Below, piece after piece: positions 16,101 through 25,836 of a stretch of 64,000 nt of DNA. Under the pieces are notes generated by a model that saw only the letters and a program-made list of their open reading frames with translations, was not told where the DNA came from and did not search any database. Position 1 is the first letter of the stretch, and each line of letters starts with the position of its first letter. The stretch is from Legionella sp. W10-070 (GTDB lineage: Bacteria > Pseudomonadota > Gammaproteobacteria > Legionellales > Legionellaceae). The position numbers and the translations under genes were made by a program. The DNA is taken from contig NZ_CAAAJC010000014.1 in NCBI RefSeq assembly GCF_900640175.1, forward strand, positions 1-64,000, in the 5' to 3' direction.

Positions 16101-18919
16101 TTTGGCTTGTAACCTATAAAATAGGGTAGAGGACTGACCAATGCAGTTGATTGAGTCATTACACTGCGTCCGCTTTCTGCTTCAAAACCTTCAGCAAAGA
16201 AAGTGAGACGATAGGTTGCTTTATCGAAACGCTCAAGATTTAAATCGAAGGTGGCTTCTCCTTGTTCATTAGTTTTGACATCAGCCAGGGTATCACTAAA
16301 CACCTTGGCTGGCTTGTCGGAGGAAGTCAGCGGGTCAGCAAAAATATAATCAGGATATTTATTAAATTCGACACGTTGGGGCGCAAGCAGAATTTTTCCA
16401 CCCACTCGTCGATTGGCAGCAGGTGCGCCATATAAATTCCACAATTGAATATTTGCATGAAGGTTAGCTGGTGAAATCCAACCTTCTGCAGGTCCTTGAG
16501 AAAAATTTGATTTAATCCGCATTCGATCGGGCTGAAACTCAGCAACGCGTATGGAGGTTGAGCCTAAGAAACTCTCAGGGTGTTTATCTTTGACAAGGTA
16601 CAGGTTAACAAAATATTGGCCGGTTGGTGAATCGGGATTGGTTTGAAAATCAAAACTCAGATAACCTGTAGCATCCAGAGTGAATTTATGATCTTCAATA
16701 GTGGTCCCGCGAGGATCAGTCACTGTTGCTTCAACCATTAACCCTGGAGTCTGGGGCTGGAGGTAGGCTTGCTTGATAATCGCACCAAGATGTACCAAGT
16801 CACCAGGGCGATAGAGTCCTCTATCAGAAAAAAGATAAGCACTTAAACTATACTGCTCTGGATTTGTGTATAGACCCCCCACATCATAGCGGGAGTAGTT
16901 TAACTGCCGGTTAAAATTATTGTAAGGAATAAAGGATACATCATCATTAAGATTTGCCAGGTAAACAACAGGCTCACGCTCGTCGACAAAGTCACTTAAT
17001 GAAGGAAAACTGGCATGCCCTTGTTCGTCTGTGGCGTAAGTTAAGAGTGGGAGGCCATTTTTTCCCAGGACAGTTACCTTAACATGGGGTACTGGAGTGC
17101 CCTTGGTGATTGATTGCACAAATACATCATGACTGCCGTTACGATTATCCTTAACAATCATGCCTAAATCAGTGATTAAAATTAATCGATTTGCTTTAAT
17201 ATCCTCTAAAGGAAGATTATTCTCGATATCCCAGCCTCTGGCCTGTAGTAAAAATAAACCTTGTGGTCCTCCGGTATTGGTTGCAGCAGATAAATATTTA
17301 GCAAAATCAAGTGCGGTATACTGCGGCCTGGTAAAGTCAGAAGCAGCAAATTGCTGTACTTCAGAGAATATCTGGCTGATATTCTGCTCGTTGAAACTCT
17401 GGTTTATAAAGTAAGGATTATTGAAATCTCCTTGAGTCTGAGTGACTAAGTGATTTATATTTGCGGGTAAAATGCGAGCGAAATCAAACTTTACCGCAGC
17501 CAATCCCTGTACAAGAACCGATAATTTTTTTTCACCGCTTAAAGCGAGCAATGCCCCTTTATGAATAAAACTGATTTCTTTAGGATATTCCGGCACTTTT
17601 ATAATTGCGGCATAATCATTACTTAAAATAAAGTCCCCAAATCCACGCATTCCTTTATCTAGTTTCAGGTAAATATAACGCGGGGTCTGCGCCGTAAATT
17701 TATAACTATGCAACGTCGCATAATTACGGTCAGCCGGAATTGCTTGTAATGGAAGAGGGGTCGCAAGTGTTAATATATTTGCTGTAACCTCTCCAGGGTT
17801 TTGCCAATCGTAATTCTTTTTTTCACTCTCATAGGTGGTTGCCGGATAATTTTGTGGCAATAAATAAACATGAAGCGATTTCTTAAGCTGCGCCTCTGTA
17901 ACGCCAAGCGTGGTTTCCAAGGCTAACACTTGTTCTGGTCTATCCTGTTCATTACGGACAATTGAAGCGGTAGCTGTAGTAACTTTAAAGTAATTTGCAA
18001 TGTCAGGGATAAAGAGATTTTTTGTTATTTTAGTGCTTGTTTTACCGGGGCCTGTTGATGCTTTGATGCCTTCATTTAGTGTTATAACCAGGTAACGAGG
18101 CACTTCTAATAAGGAAAGTGGTTCAGAATGAAGGTAGGCTATACGCTTATTTTGATCATAAGTCAGATTAAATTTAAAAGGCTGTGCTTTAACGCCTGTC
18201 TTGGCTTCAATGCTTTGCAATGACAAAGACGTTTTGTTTTCAAGACTGCCGGGATCCACAGGAAAATTAAAGCTGATAGTTGCAATCGCTTCTCGGTGTT
18301 TTGCATTAACCGGATCCTGATAAAATTTAAATTCAGTAATTTTTGCTTCAAAAGGTTGGGTTGAAAAAGAGTAAGTATGACCCTCCATTATTGCATCAGA
18401 TACAAAAAAATTTTTCTCAAAATGAATATTATAAGATTGTCCCGCAGGCCAATCTGTTGCTGGAGTGAAGATTAAGCGGCTATCATTGTCCCATACCCAT
18501 TTACCTTCTATAGAAGGGGTGATTGTTACTCCTTTATGAACCTCCTGACCAATTTGGTTTAAGGGTGCAACTGATTTAGGTGTAAAGTTATTTTCAGGAT
18601 TCGCTTGAGGCTGGCTAATTCCAAAATTAATAATAAGGGGCTCGGGCTTCAGTTTATCGTCTTCAACAAGGCTCGGTTTGGGTGCGCTAATAAGGGCTGT
18701 TATCAGTTGAGGTTTAGGGAGGTTTTTATACCAGTAATAGCTATATCCAATGGCAGTAGAGAACAATAGAAAACCGGCAATACTTGACCAAAACATTCCT
18801 GGTCTGGTAATAGCTTGACGACGAACCCAGACTGTCCAAGGGGGACTTGTCCAGTTAAGGCGTCCAAATAGCAGGATAAAAAAAGCGCTAATGGTGGAGT
18901 AAATTGGTTTTTTGCTCAT
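13145..18919 (-). CDS. Bacterial alpha-2-macroglobulin with intact thioester (YfhM-like)
   Basis: The 1924-residue protein has an N-terminal membrane anchor (about residues 40-62), a Pro-rich linker, and a long series of beta-sandwich macroglobulin domains. It carries the thioester motif GCTEQ with Cys1477 and Gln1480, the equivalent of CLEQ in E. coli YfhM. Family members sit at the inner membrane facing the periplasm and trap foreign proteases, and are thought to work with penicillin-binding protein 1C in periplasmic defence and repair. Here pbpC is the divergent neighbour, which supports that pairing. Unlike YfhM there is no lipobox: the anchor is a transmembrane helix. It is longer than E. 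coli YfhM (about 1650 residues), mainly through its N-terminal part. Confidence 0.9.
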   Translation of the reverse strand: MSKKPIYSTISAFFILLFGRLNWTSPPWTVWVRRQAITRPGMFWSSIAGFLLFSTAIGYSYYWYKNLPKPQLITALISAPKPSLVEDDKLKPEPLIINFGISQPQANPENNFTPKSVAPLNQIGQEVHKGVTITPSIEGKWVWDNDSRLIFTPATDWPAGQSYNIHFEKNFFVSDAIMEGHTYSFSTQPFEAKITEFKFYQDPVNAKHREAIATISFNFPVDPGSLENKTSLSLQSIEAKTGVKAQPFKFNLTYDQNKRIAYLHSEPLSLLEVPRYLVITLNEGIKASTGPGKTSTKITKNLFIPDIANYFKVTTATASIVRNEQDRPEQVLALETTLGVTEAQLKKSLHVYLLPQNYPATTYESEKKNYDWQNPGEVTANILTLATPLPLQAIPADRNYATLHSYKFTAQTPRYIYLKLDKGMRGFGDFILSNDYAAIIKVPEYPKEISFIHKGALLALSGEKKLSVLVQGLAAVKFDFARILPANINHLVTQTQGDFNNPYFINQSFNEQNISQIFSEVQQFAASDFTRPQYTALDFAKYLSAATNTGGPQGLFLLQARGWDIENNLPLEDIKANRLILITDLGMIVKDNRNGSHDVFVQSITKGTPVPHVKVTVLGKNGLPLLTYATDEQGHASFPSLSDFVDEREPVVYLANLNDDVSFIPYNNFNRQLNYSRYDVGGLYTNPEQYSLSAYLFSDRGLYRPGDLVHLGAIIKQAYLQPQTPGLMVEATVTDPRGTTIEDHKFTLDATGYLSFDFQTNPDSPTGQYFVNLYLVKDKHPESFLGSTSIRVAEFQPDRMRIKSNFSQGPAEGWISPANLHANIQLWNLYGAPAANRRVGGKILLAPQRVEFNKYPDYIFADPLTSSDKPAKVFSDTLADVKTNEQGEATFDLNLERFDKATYRLTFFAEGFEAESGRSVMTQSTALVSPLPYFIGYKPNGDLNYVKQNSQRNVNFIAVNPQLNQQTVADLRLQLLSLHPITTLVKKPNGTYEYQSVIQTTVINTQPFNVNEQGTDFALPTQQIGDFSVKILDQNNTELSQFKFSIVGDSQQPLAHNAELNIKLNKIEYHAGDDIELQITAPYTGSGLITIERDKLYSVQWFKTSATSSTQRIHIPEDFQGNGYVNVTFVRDWSSPDIFISPLSYSIAAFKVDDEKHNININLNTASLAHPGEPFSIEYSSDKPGKIIIFAVDEGILQVANYAAPDPLAFFFQKKALEVLTQQTVDQILPQFIRERELSAVGGDGGEALLSKHLNPFKRKTDLPVAYWSGIVDTDSTPRQLVYNIPDYFNGTLKVMAVAVADNAVGSRDKKSEIRGNFVINPNVPTFIAPGDIFEISASIANNVTGSGTDAKIAVQLNVTPDLEIIGSANESLTISEGQEKTVRFKLKANASLGSAKVTIIANTEEKSSTMDTTLSIRPATTYITSITSGSSNASKTLPIERRLYPDYRKVDASISSSPLILLPGLQRYLENFPYGCTEQLTSKALPLLAMSRQPWFANEQPQINEKILTTIRLIGQRQMSNGSFSYWPGTGDSYSNNFASVYAMQFLTEAKMQGYNVPGEMFSLGLGYLRDLSAQNPTSLEAARIQAYAIYILTRNEIVTTNYLTNLQLYLENHFPKSWQQDIAGAYIAATYQLLKSDRVANQLIRQYKIRSKDQVSMNFYDNNSANAQYLYLIARHFPDYLPTVGPSLVMQLISAINTEQMNTIFSGYISLALGAYGEVTPMDKAKGFSISELLADNSQKLLATFDNAYGKVSIDEEARQITYDNLNKQTYFYQLIEAGFDKELPEKEIKQGLTIYREYRDSQGNKIKAIPLGSEVEVHIQVRSLDDLYLDNVAIVDLLPGGFEVVQDSVSAESIDYVDIREDRIVFFTSIEPRVRQLHYRIKATNIGEYTVPPIFAESMYNPDLKASSTAGVIEVTSVLTQ

Positions 18920-18937
18920 ATTTTATCCGGGTTAGCC

Positions 18938-18966
18938 TTGACATGGATCGGATGTGGTCATAGAGT
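18938..18966 (+). promoter_or_regulatory. Probable sigma-70 promoter for pbpC
   Basis: TTGACA at 18938-18943 and TAGAGT at 18961-18966 are 17 bp apart, about 43 bp before the pbpC ATG. The 89-bp divergent region must also hold the promoter for the macroglobulin gene, so the two may be co-regulated. Confidence 0.45.
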
Positions 18967-19008
18967 AACTTTCTATAAGCCTGCCATAAAGGCTCTATAT
19001 TAGCGATC

Positions 19009-21318
19009 ATGAGAAAACTTTTAAAGCGACTTGTTGCCATTCTGGTTCTTTTTTTTGCCAGTGGATGGCTGTTGTTATTTCTTCTTCCAAAGCCGCCGTT
19101 ACTAAGCGGTATTAGTTTTTCAACTGCTGTGTATGATGAGAATGCTCACCTGTTAAGATTGACGCTCAGCGATGATGAAAAATACCGTTTGTTTACCCCA
19201 TTATCTCAAATATCACCGCAATTGATTTCAGCGACTTTATTACAGGAAGATCAATATTTTTATAAACATTACGGCGTTAACCCTTTGGCAATAGTTAAGG
19301 CTGGTTGGCAAACTTATGTCAAAAAATCACGACGGATAGGGGCTTCAACGATCACCATGCAGGTGGCACGCATTCGCTACAGGATCAATTCCAAAACATT
19401 ATCCGGGAAAATCTGGCAAATCATTTACGCTTTGCAGTTGGAAATGCACTACAGTAAAAAACAAATTTTAGAAGCTTATTTAAATTTTGCGCCATATGGA
19501 AGTAATATTGAAGGAGTTGGTGCTGCGAGCTTAACCTATTTTAATAAACAGGCAGGGAAGATTAACTTGCCAGAAGCCCTTCTTTTAAGTGTGATTCCTC
19601 AAAATCCTGCCAAACGTATTCCGGGCAATGATGACCTCAAAAAAATAAGGAGCAGATTGTTTGTACGGTGGTTAAAAGAGCATCCGGAGGATAAAAATAA
19701 AGAAGCAGCAATCAATTTACCTTTACAAATGCGTACCTCTCGTGACCTGCCCTTTGCTGCTCCACATTTGGTCAATTCAGTATTGGAGGAACAGTCATCC
19801 AAATCCCGAAATATAACGACTACAATAGATATTCGCCTGCAGGATGTACTTTCTCGAGTGACGAGAAATTATATTGCTCGAAAAAGGGATAGAGGGGTTA
19901 ATAATGCAGCCGTTCTTTTAGTTGATACCCGTGATATGAGTGTAAAGAGCCTTATCGGATCGGCTCATTTTTTCAATCAGGAGATTGAAGGACAAATCAA
20001 TGGAACTGAGGCAAAACGTTCACCTGGTTCTACCTTAAAGCCTTTTATTTATGGTTTGGCATTTGATCAGGGATTGATTCATCCAGGTACTGTTTTAAAA
20101 GATGTGCCTCATCGTTTTGGCAGTTATAACCCTGAAAATTTTGATTATGATTTTATGGGACCTGTCAAAGCAAAAGATGCCTTAATTCTGAGCCGTAATA
20201 TTCCTGCTATCGATCTTGCTAACCAGCTGACAGAGCCCAATTTATACCAATTACTTGAAAAAGCCCAGATTAGTCATCTGAAGCCAGAGTCTTATTATGG
20301 ATTAGCATTGGCACTAGGTGGGGCTGAGCTTAGCATGCAAGAGTTAACAACTTTATACGCCATGCTGGTTAATGGAGGGATGTGGCATCCATTACGTCTG
20401 CGTAAAGATGCACCTTTTGAAGAAGGAAGACGTTTATTAAGCCCCGAGGCAAGTTTTCTGGTGTTGGATTGTCTTAAACATACATCACGACCCGACATTG
20501 ATTTTCTTGACCGAGGAGTTCAACCATTTTACGTGGCATGGAAAACAGGAACTTCCTCCGGTTATCGGGATGCCTGGTCTATAGGTTCTTTTGGTCCCTA
20601 CGTTTTAGCGGTATGGATTGGTAATTTTAATAATAAAGCAAATCGGGCTTTTGTCGGCAAAGATATAGCTGCTCCTTTGTTTTTTGAATTAATTGGTGCT
20701 ATCAAGCAGGCGAAGGGAGCGTTGCCAGTTATTACTCCGCCTTCAGAATCCCTTAATTTACGGCAGGTTGAGGTTTGCAAAAGCTCAGGAATGCTACCAA
20801 CACGTTACTGTCAGGATAGAGAAATGACCTGGTTTATTCCAGGTAAATCACCTATCAAAAGCGATACTATATATCGCGAAATAGCCATTAATAAAAATAC
20901 TGGTCTGCGGACTTGTCATTTTGATAACAATACCCGTTTTGAAGTGTATGAATTCTGGACAACTGATTTGCTTGGAATTTTTAAAAAGGCTGGTATCCAA
21001 CGGCGTGTTCCACCTCCCTATGAAAAGGGCTGCACAGCAATTGGCAATGGCGCTTTAACGCCGCAGATTACCTCTCCTCAAAGTGAGTTAAGTTATATTA
21101 TCCCTGTTGATGCGCCTCAAAAAACAAGAATTCCATTAATGGCAGTAGCCGATGCTGATGTAACGACGCTCTATTGGTTTATTAATGACAGCTTCTTAGC
21201 CAAAACTCCTCCTGACAGACCGTTGTTATGGACAGCAAAATCAGGAAAATTCATTGTGAGGGTTGTTGATGATCATGGCCTGTCTGATGCCAGGGAAATC
21301 AATATTAGAGTCTGTTGA
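19009..21318 (+). CDS. pbpC: Penicillin-binding protein 1C (bifunctional transglycosylase/transpeptidase-like)
   Basis: This is an inner-membrane peptidoglycan synthase homologue of 769 residues. An N-terminal anchor (about residues 8-28) is followed by a GT51 transglycosylase domain with catalytic E80 in EDQYFYKHYG and the GASTITMQVAR motif. The penicillin-binding domain has S341-T-L-K344 (SxxK), an SRN motif and K512-T-G. A C-terminal domain of about 100 residues, with FINDSFLAKT-type sequence, matches the BiPBP_C extension typical of PBP1C. All key residues are present. Its divergent neighbour is the alpha-2-macroglobulin, its usual genomic partner. Confidence 0.93.
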   Translation: MRKLLKRLVAILVLFFASGWLLLFLLPKPPLLSGISFSTAVYDENAHLLRLTLSDDEKYRLFTPLSQISPQLISATLLQEDQYFYKHYGVNPLAIVKAGWQTYVKKSRRIGASTITMQVARIRYRINSKTLSGKIWQIIYALQLEMHYSKKQILEAYLNFAPYGSNIEGVGAASLTYFNKQAGKINLPEALLLSVIPQNPAKRIPGNDDLKKIRSRLFVRWLKEHPEDKNKEAAINLPLQMRTSRDLPFAAPHLVNSVLEEQSSKSRNITTTIDIRLQDVLSRVTRNYIARKRDRGVNNAAVLLVDTRDMSVKSLIGSAHFFNQEIEGQINGTEAKRSPGSTLKPFIYGLAFDQGLIHPGTVLKDVPHRFGSYNPENFDYDFMGPVKAKDALILSRNIPAIDLANQLTEPNLYQLLEKAQISHLKPESYYGLALALGGAELSMQELTTLYAMLVNGGMWHPLRLRKDAPFEEGRRLLSPEASFLVLDCLKHTSRPDIDFLDRGVQPFYVAWKTGTSSGYRDAWSIGSFGPYVLAVWIGNFNNKANRAFVGKDIAAPLFFELIGAIKQAKGALPVITPPSESLNLRQVEVCKSSGMLPTRYCQDREMTWFIPGKSPIKSDTIYREIAINKNTGLRTCHFDNNTRFEVYEFWTTDLLGIFKKAGIQRRVPPPYEKGCTAIGNGALTPQITSPQSELSYIIPVDAPQKTRIPLMAVADADVTTLYWFINDSFLAKTPPDRPLLWTAKSGKFIVRVVDDHGLSDAREINIRVC

Positions 21319-21330
21319 TAATTCACCTTC

Positions 21331-21609
21331 CGGCTACGTGCCGCGGCTTGCTTTCAATTAGCCTTAAGTTTTGCTTGACAGCCTTAAAGCCCGACGTGCC
21401 ACGGCTTGTCCGCGGCATCCAGCTTTAATTTATCAAATCTTCTAGGCTCTTGAACGAGTGATTTGAATATGGCCATTAATTTGCCTGTTTATACCTGATG
21501 TTAGAACCATTATATTATGAGTTCGCTCTCATTAATCAATGAATTATATAGCGCAGTTTTTAATTTGACCATCTACTGGATGCCGCGGGACAAGCCGCGG
21601 CACGTAGCC
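21331..21609. repeat. Cluster of three REP-like units after pbpC
   Basis: Two units on one strand (21331-21350, CGGCTACGTGCCGCGGCTTG; and 21391-21422) face a third in the opposite orientation (21576-21609, starting CTGGATGCCGCGGGACAAGC). Units 2 and 3 are inverted copies over about 30 bp, so the region could form a long stem. The core is the same as in the 12481 and 41472 repeats. No gene lies in the 356 bp between pbpC and the DUF498 gene. Confidence 0.75.
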
Positions 21610-21674
21610 GTAAATCTGAACGTAATCCAGATGCCAACCCGAAAATTCAATCTTGACGAGGGATGATTAATTAT

Positions 21675-22040
21675 TTACAGGATGATCCCCAAAACAACCT
21701 CACGTTGTTCACTTAAGAGAACATTAAACGTCCGGCAGGCTGCTCCAATGGACATCACTTCAAGGGCTATTTGTTGCCTGGCGAGCGATTGTACAACAGG
21801 CATAGGAGCAAAATACTCCCGGGTTTTATGACCGAGCAAGATAATCCTGGGCTGATATTTCAACAAGAAAAGTAGTGATTCATGATTAAGATCATGAATG
21901 GTGCTGACTGGCCAGTCAGTAATAATTTCCTGATTACTGACAATCAAACTATTTTGATAGACGAGCGAATTAATTTTGACTTCGTTTTCATTATAAGCCT
22001 GAATAGTATGTCGGTCACTCGCTTCCAGATTAATATGCAT
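21675..22040 (-). CDS. DUF498/Mth938-like protein
   Basis: This is a small 121-residue protein of the DUF498 (PF04430) family, related to mitochondrial NDUFAF3 and proteobacterial Xcc1710-like proteins. The hallmarks seen are VYQNSLIVSNQEIITDWP, the PRIILLGHKT turn, and the terminal GAACRTFNVLLSEQREV. The biochemical role is not established. It is divergent from alaC across a 59-bp gap, so the two promoters must overlap. Confidence 0.85.
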   Translation of the reverse strand: MHINLEASDRHTIQAYNENEVKINSLVYQNSLIVSNQEIITDWPVSTIHDLNHESLLFLLKYQPRIILLGHKTREYFAPMPVVQSLARQQIALEVMSIGAACRTFNVLLSEQREVVLGIIL

Positions 22041-22099
22041 GGTGTTTAACAGGGTAATAATTTATACTCGTTTCTTCAGTATACCACAGGGGGAAAAAC

Positions 22100-23293
22100 A
22101 TGAGTCAATTTCCACGTATCAAGCGCTTGCCGCCTTATGTATTCAATACATTAGCTCAGCTCAAATCTGAGGCGCGAGCGCGAGGCGAGGATATTATTGA
22201 CTTTGGGATGGGGAACCCCGATCAGCCTACCCCTCAACATATAGTTGATAAACTGGTTGAAACAGTCCAACGTCCTGATACCCATCGTTATTCCATGTCG
22301 AAAGGGATCCCCCGTTTGCGTCGTGCGATGGCTAACTGGTATAAGCGAAATTATGATGTAATCCTCGACAGTGAAAAACAAATTCTTGCAACCATCGGAT
22401 CGAAAGAAGGCTTGGCACATCTTGCCTTGGCTATCAGCGGTCCCGGTGACACAGTGCTTGTTCCTGATCCTGCCTATCCGATTCATACTTATGGGTTTAT
22501 TATTGCGGGTGCCAATGTAAAGCAAATTCCTTTGATCGATGAAAACCAATTTCTGCAAGCGGTCGAAACTGCTATTGAGCAAACCTGGCCAAGACCCAAG
22601 GCGCTGGTTATTAATTTCCCTGCCAACCCCAGCACGCATTGTGTAGAGTATGAATTTTTTGAAAGGGTGGTCGATTTGGCCAAGCGTCATTGTATCTGGA
22701 TTATTCACGATTTGGCTTATGCAGATATCGTTTTCGACAATTATAAAGCGCCCTCGATATTACAAGTCCCCGGAGCAACTGACATAGCAATTGAAACGTA
22801 CTCGCTCTCCAAATCCTATAACATGCCGGGCTGGAGGGTTGGATTTGCCTGCGGTAATGAGGAGTTGGTGGGGGCATTGACCCGAATCAAATCTTATCTG
22901 GATTATGGTACTTTCACGCCAATTCAGGTGGCGGCTATTGCTGCTCTTGAAGGTTCTGATGCCTGTGTTGACGAAATTAAAGCCTTATATGAACAACGGC
23001 GTAATATTCTCTGTGATGGTTTGCAAGAGCTGGGTTGGTATGTAGAAAAGCCAAAAGCCACGATGTTTGTATGGGCTCCAATCCCTGCTACTTATAAACA
23101 TATGGGGTCACTGGAATTCTCTAAATATTTGCTTCAAGAGGCTTCTGTTGCAGTATCTCCAGGGATTGGATTTGGTCAACAAGGAGATGGTTATGTTCGT
23201 TTTGGTTTAATTGAAAATCATCAACGAATAAGGCAGGCTTTGCGTAATTTAAAAACATTATTTAAACGAGATGGCTATTTGCAGGCAGTTTAG
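22100..23293 (+). CDS. alaC: Alanine aminotransferase AlaC-type (class I PLP aminotransferase)
   Basis: This cytoplasmic PLP enzyme interconverts pyruvate/glutamate and alanine/2-oxoglutarate. It is colinear with E. coli AlaC (YfdZ) over its full 397 residues, including [33 protein letters not shown]-like [12 protein letters not shown], and [16 protein letters not shown] with the PLP Lys K238. A strong GGGGG ribosome-binding site precedes the ATG. It is 2 bp from the next gene and heads a tight run ending in dusA. Confidence 0.92.
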   Translation: MSQFPRIKRLPPYVFNTLAQLKSEARARGEDIIDFGMGNPDQPTPQHIVDKLVETVQRPDTHRYSMSKGIPRLRRAMANWYKRNYDVILDSEKQILATIGSKEGLAHLALAISGPGDTVLVPDPAYPIHTYGFIIAGANVKQIPLIDENQFLQAVETAIEQTWPRPKALVINFPANPSTHCVEYEFFERVVDLAKRHCIWIIHDLAYADIVFDNYKAPSILQVPGATDIAIETYSLSKSYNMPGWRVGFACGNEELVGALTRIKSYLDYGTFTPIQVAAIAALEGSDACVDEIKALYEQRRNILCDGLQELGWYVEKPKATMFVWAPIPATYKHMGSLEFSKYLLQEASVAVSPGIGFGQQGDGYVRFGLIENHQRIRQALRNLKTLFKRDGYLQAV

Positions 23294-23295
23294 TC

Positions 23296-24093
23296 ATGCA
23301 GGTAGTTATAAACAAGACAATAAATAGACCTGCTAATAGTGAGCCACTCGTCAGTCGGGGTGATTTTTATAGTAATACACTGTTTTGTCTGGGGTTTGAT
23401 GAATCAAATCCTCCCCTTGCTGATTTATTCCGTCTTTATTATCAATTGGAAGGACAATGGTTGATTGCCTCTCCTGTTCATTGGGAAGCCACTCATAATG
23501 ATGCCATGATTGTAGCGGTTGATGAGACACTTGATCTAACTGAAAAAGAATCCCGTTTATGGTTTTCTGAAGTAGCTCAATTTCTCAAGCCTTATGGTTT
23601 GGATTGCCTTTACCATGATCCGTATACCTGGCTATTAAAAGTGGATAATCAGCCAACGATTTCCAGCCGTTCAGTCTATGCCATGTTACATCAATCTACC
23701 ATGCCCGTTCTTAATGCTTTGGATAAAACACTCTTTTGGCAACGACTGGTCACAGAATTGCAGATGTACTTAAATTCACATCCCCTGAATAGCAATCGTT
23801 TTCAGCAGAAAACTATTAACGGTTTATGGTTTTGGGGAGAGGGGCATTTTAAGCTGCCAACAAAAAAAATAATCACCGATGATGAGATTTTCCTTAAAGT
23901 GCTTATTGATGTTGAGCGTCTGGCTGCCAGTTCTGTTTTTAGGAAGGACAGCTTAATTTGTATCAAGCATTCCGAGCATGCAGACCTTGCCAATCTTCAG
24001 GAAAAAACACAGCAATATGCAGTCGAATGGTACTGGAATAATCTCGCTTATTTAAAACCGGCCATCAATTGGTGGTCAAGATTATGGAGATAA
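23296..24093 (+). CDS. RpfE-like conserved protein (COG4255 type)
   Basis: The 265-residue protein has the NGLWFWGEGHF motif that typifies the RpfE/COG4255 family, often annotated as a regulatory protein. No membrane segment or catalytic motif is visible. In Xanthomonas rpfE also neighbours recJ, and here the gene ends 6 bp before recJ, so the linkage supports the family call. Molecular function is unknown. Confidence 0.75.
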   Translation: MQVVINKTINRPANSEPLVSRGDFYSNTLFCLGFDESNPPLADLFRLYYQLEGQWLIASPVHWEATHNDAMIVAVDETLDLTEKESRLWFSEVAQFLKPYGLDCLYHDPYTWLLKVDNQPTISSRSVYAMLHQSTMPVLNALDKTLFWQRLVTELQMYLNSHPLNSNRFQQKTINGLWFWGEGHFKLPTKKIITDDEIFLKVLIDVERLAASSVFRKDSLICIKHSEHADLANLQEKTQQYAVEWYWNNLAYLKPAINWWSRLWR

Positions 24094-24099
24094 CAGGTC

Positions 24100-25830
24100 G
24101 TGCGGATTAAACAACGAGAAATACCTACTTCACTCTCTGAATTATTAGATTATCCGCCTATCCTTCAACGCATCTATGCTGCACGTGGTATTGATGCGCA
24201 GACGCAATTGGATAAAAGCCTGCAGGCACTCTTGCCTTTTGGTTCATTAATGGATATTGATACCGCTTGTATCCGGTTAGAGCAAGCCTTAAGAGATAAA
24301 CAGCGGATTTTGATTGTTGGTGATTTTGATGCGGATGGTGCCACATCTACCGCATTGGCAGTTTCCGCTTTACGTTTAATGGGCGCTTCGTCGGTGGAGT
24401 TTTTAGTTCCTAATCGTTTTGACTTTGGTTATGGCCTAACGCCAGCTATCGTAGACATTGCCAAAAAATGGCAGCCTCATTTAATTATTACCGTAGATAA
24501 TGGAATTGCCAGTGTAGATGGCGTTGATGCTGCAAATACAGCAGGTATTGATGTCTTGATTACGGATCATCATTTACCTGGTGAGATATTGCCTGAAGCC
24601 TGTGCCATCGTTAACCCCAATCAGGCTGGAGATTTATTCCCTAGTAAATCAATTGCCGGCGTTGGCGTTATCTTCTATGTCATGCTTGCGCTGAGACGAC
24701 ATCTGATGAATACCGACTGGTTTGAATCTCAGGGTTTAACACCACCGAATATGGCTCAATTTCTTGATTTGGTTGCGCTTGGGACAGTAGCCGATGTCGT
24801 TGCTTTGGATCAAAATAATCGTATTATGGTAAATCAAGGGCTGGCACGGATTCGTCAAGGGCTTTGTCGCCCAGGGATTAGTGCTTTAATTGAGGTATCC
24901 GGACGTAATTGCCTGCGTTTACGCGAAAATGATCTGGGTTTTGCGGTAGGACCAAGATTAAATGCCGCAGGAAGGTTGGATGATATGTCGCTTGGTATAG
25001 AGTGCCTGCTAAGTGATGATCTAGAGAAAGCACGTAAATTTGCTGTCCATTTGGATGAACTCAATCAGGAGCGGCGTGTTATCGAAGCAGAAATGAAAGA
25101 CCAGGCGATGTTGGCGATTGAACAATTGACTAAAAAAATGGAAAACAGTCACCAATTGCCTGCTGCTTTATGCCTGGTTGATCCCTCATGGCATCAGGGG
25201 GTAATTGGCATTCTCGCCGGTCGGCTAAAAGAGCGTTATCATCGACCGGTTATTGCTTTTGCAGCTGTTAGTGACAGCGAGTTAAAAGGTTCTGCCCGTT
25301 CAATAACTGGCTTGAATATACGGGATGCCCTGGCGGCAGTTGATAAAGACAATCCAGGGTTAATTACCAAATTTGGCGGCCATGCCATGGCAGCTGGTTT
25401 AAGTATCGCCCCTGAAGCGTTTGCCAGTTTCCGGCAAGCTTTTATCAATGAAGTCGCCAGACAGATTGATGTTTCCCAACTTGAAGGCGAAATCTGGACG
25501 GATGGCTCTTTGCAATCAAAAGAACTCACATTGGAAACAGCAACGTTGTTGCAGCAGGCAGGCCCTTGGGGGCAACAATTCCCAGAACCTTGCTTTGATA
25601 ATATTTTTGAATTAATTGATCAACGTTTGGTAGGACAGAACCATTTGAAGCTATCGTTGGCTCATCCTGATGGCGGCATATTTGATGCTATTGCGTTTAA
25701 TATTAATCAACAGCAATGGCCAAATTATCGTGCAAGACAGGTTCATGCTGTTTATAAACTGGATATCAATATTTATCAGGGTAAAACAAAACTGCAGTTG
25801 GTTATTGATGCGTTGCAGGTGTATAATTAA
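24100..25830 (+). CDS. recJ: Single-stranded-DNA exonuclease RecJ
   Basis: This 5'-3' ssDNA exonuclease acts in recombination and mismatch repair. The DHH-phosphoesterase core is clear: D75-F-D-A-D-G, TVDNGIAS, TDHH (155-158), PRLNAAGRLDD, and the DHHA1 motif FGGHAMAAG. A C-terminal OB-like domain follows. Length (576) is typical. Translation starts at a GTG (24100) preceded by GGAGATAACAGG; no earlier in-frame start fits. Confidence 0.95.
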   Translation: MRIKQREIPTSLSELLDYPPILQRIYAARGIDAQTQLDKSLQALLPFGSLMDIDTACIRLEQALRDKQRILIVGDFDADGATSTALAVSALRLMGASSVEFLVPNRFDFGYGLTPAIVDIAKKWQPHLIITVDNGIASVDGVDAANTAGIDVLITDHHLPGEILPEACAIVNPNQAGDLFPSKSIAGVGVIFYVMLALRRHLMNTDWFESQGLTPPNMAQFLDLVALGTVADVVALDQNNRIMVNQGLARIRQGLCRPGISALIEVSGRNCLRLRENDLGFAVGPRLNAAGRLDDMSLGIECLLSDDLEKARKFAVHLDELNQERRVIEAEMKDQAMLAIEQLTKKMENSHQLPAALCLVDPSWHQGVIGILAGRLKERYHRPVIAFAAVSDSELKGSARSITGLNIRDALAAVDKDNPGLITKFGGHAMAAGLSIAPEAFASFRQAFINEVARQIDVSQLEGEIWTDGSLQSKELTLETATLLQQAGPWGQQFPEPCFDNIFELIDQRLVGQNHLKLSLAHPDGGIFDAIAFNINQQQWPNYRARQVHAVYKLDINIYQGKTKLQLVIDALQVYN

Positions 25831-25836
25831 CCCCGA

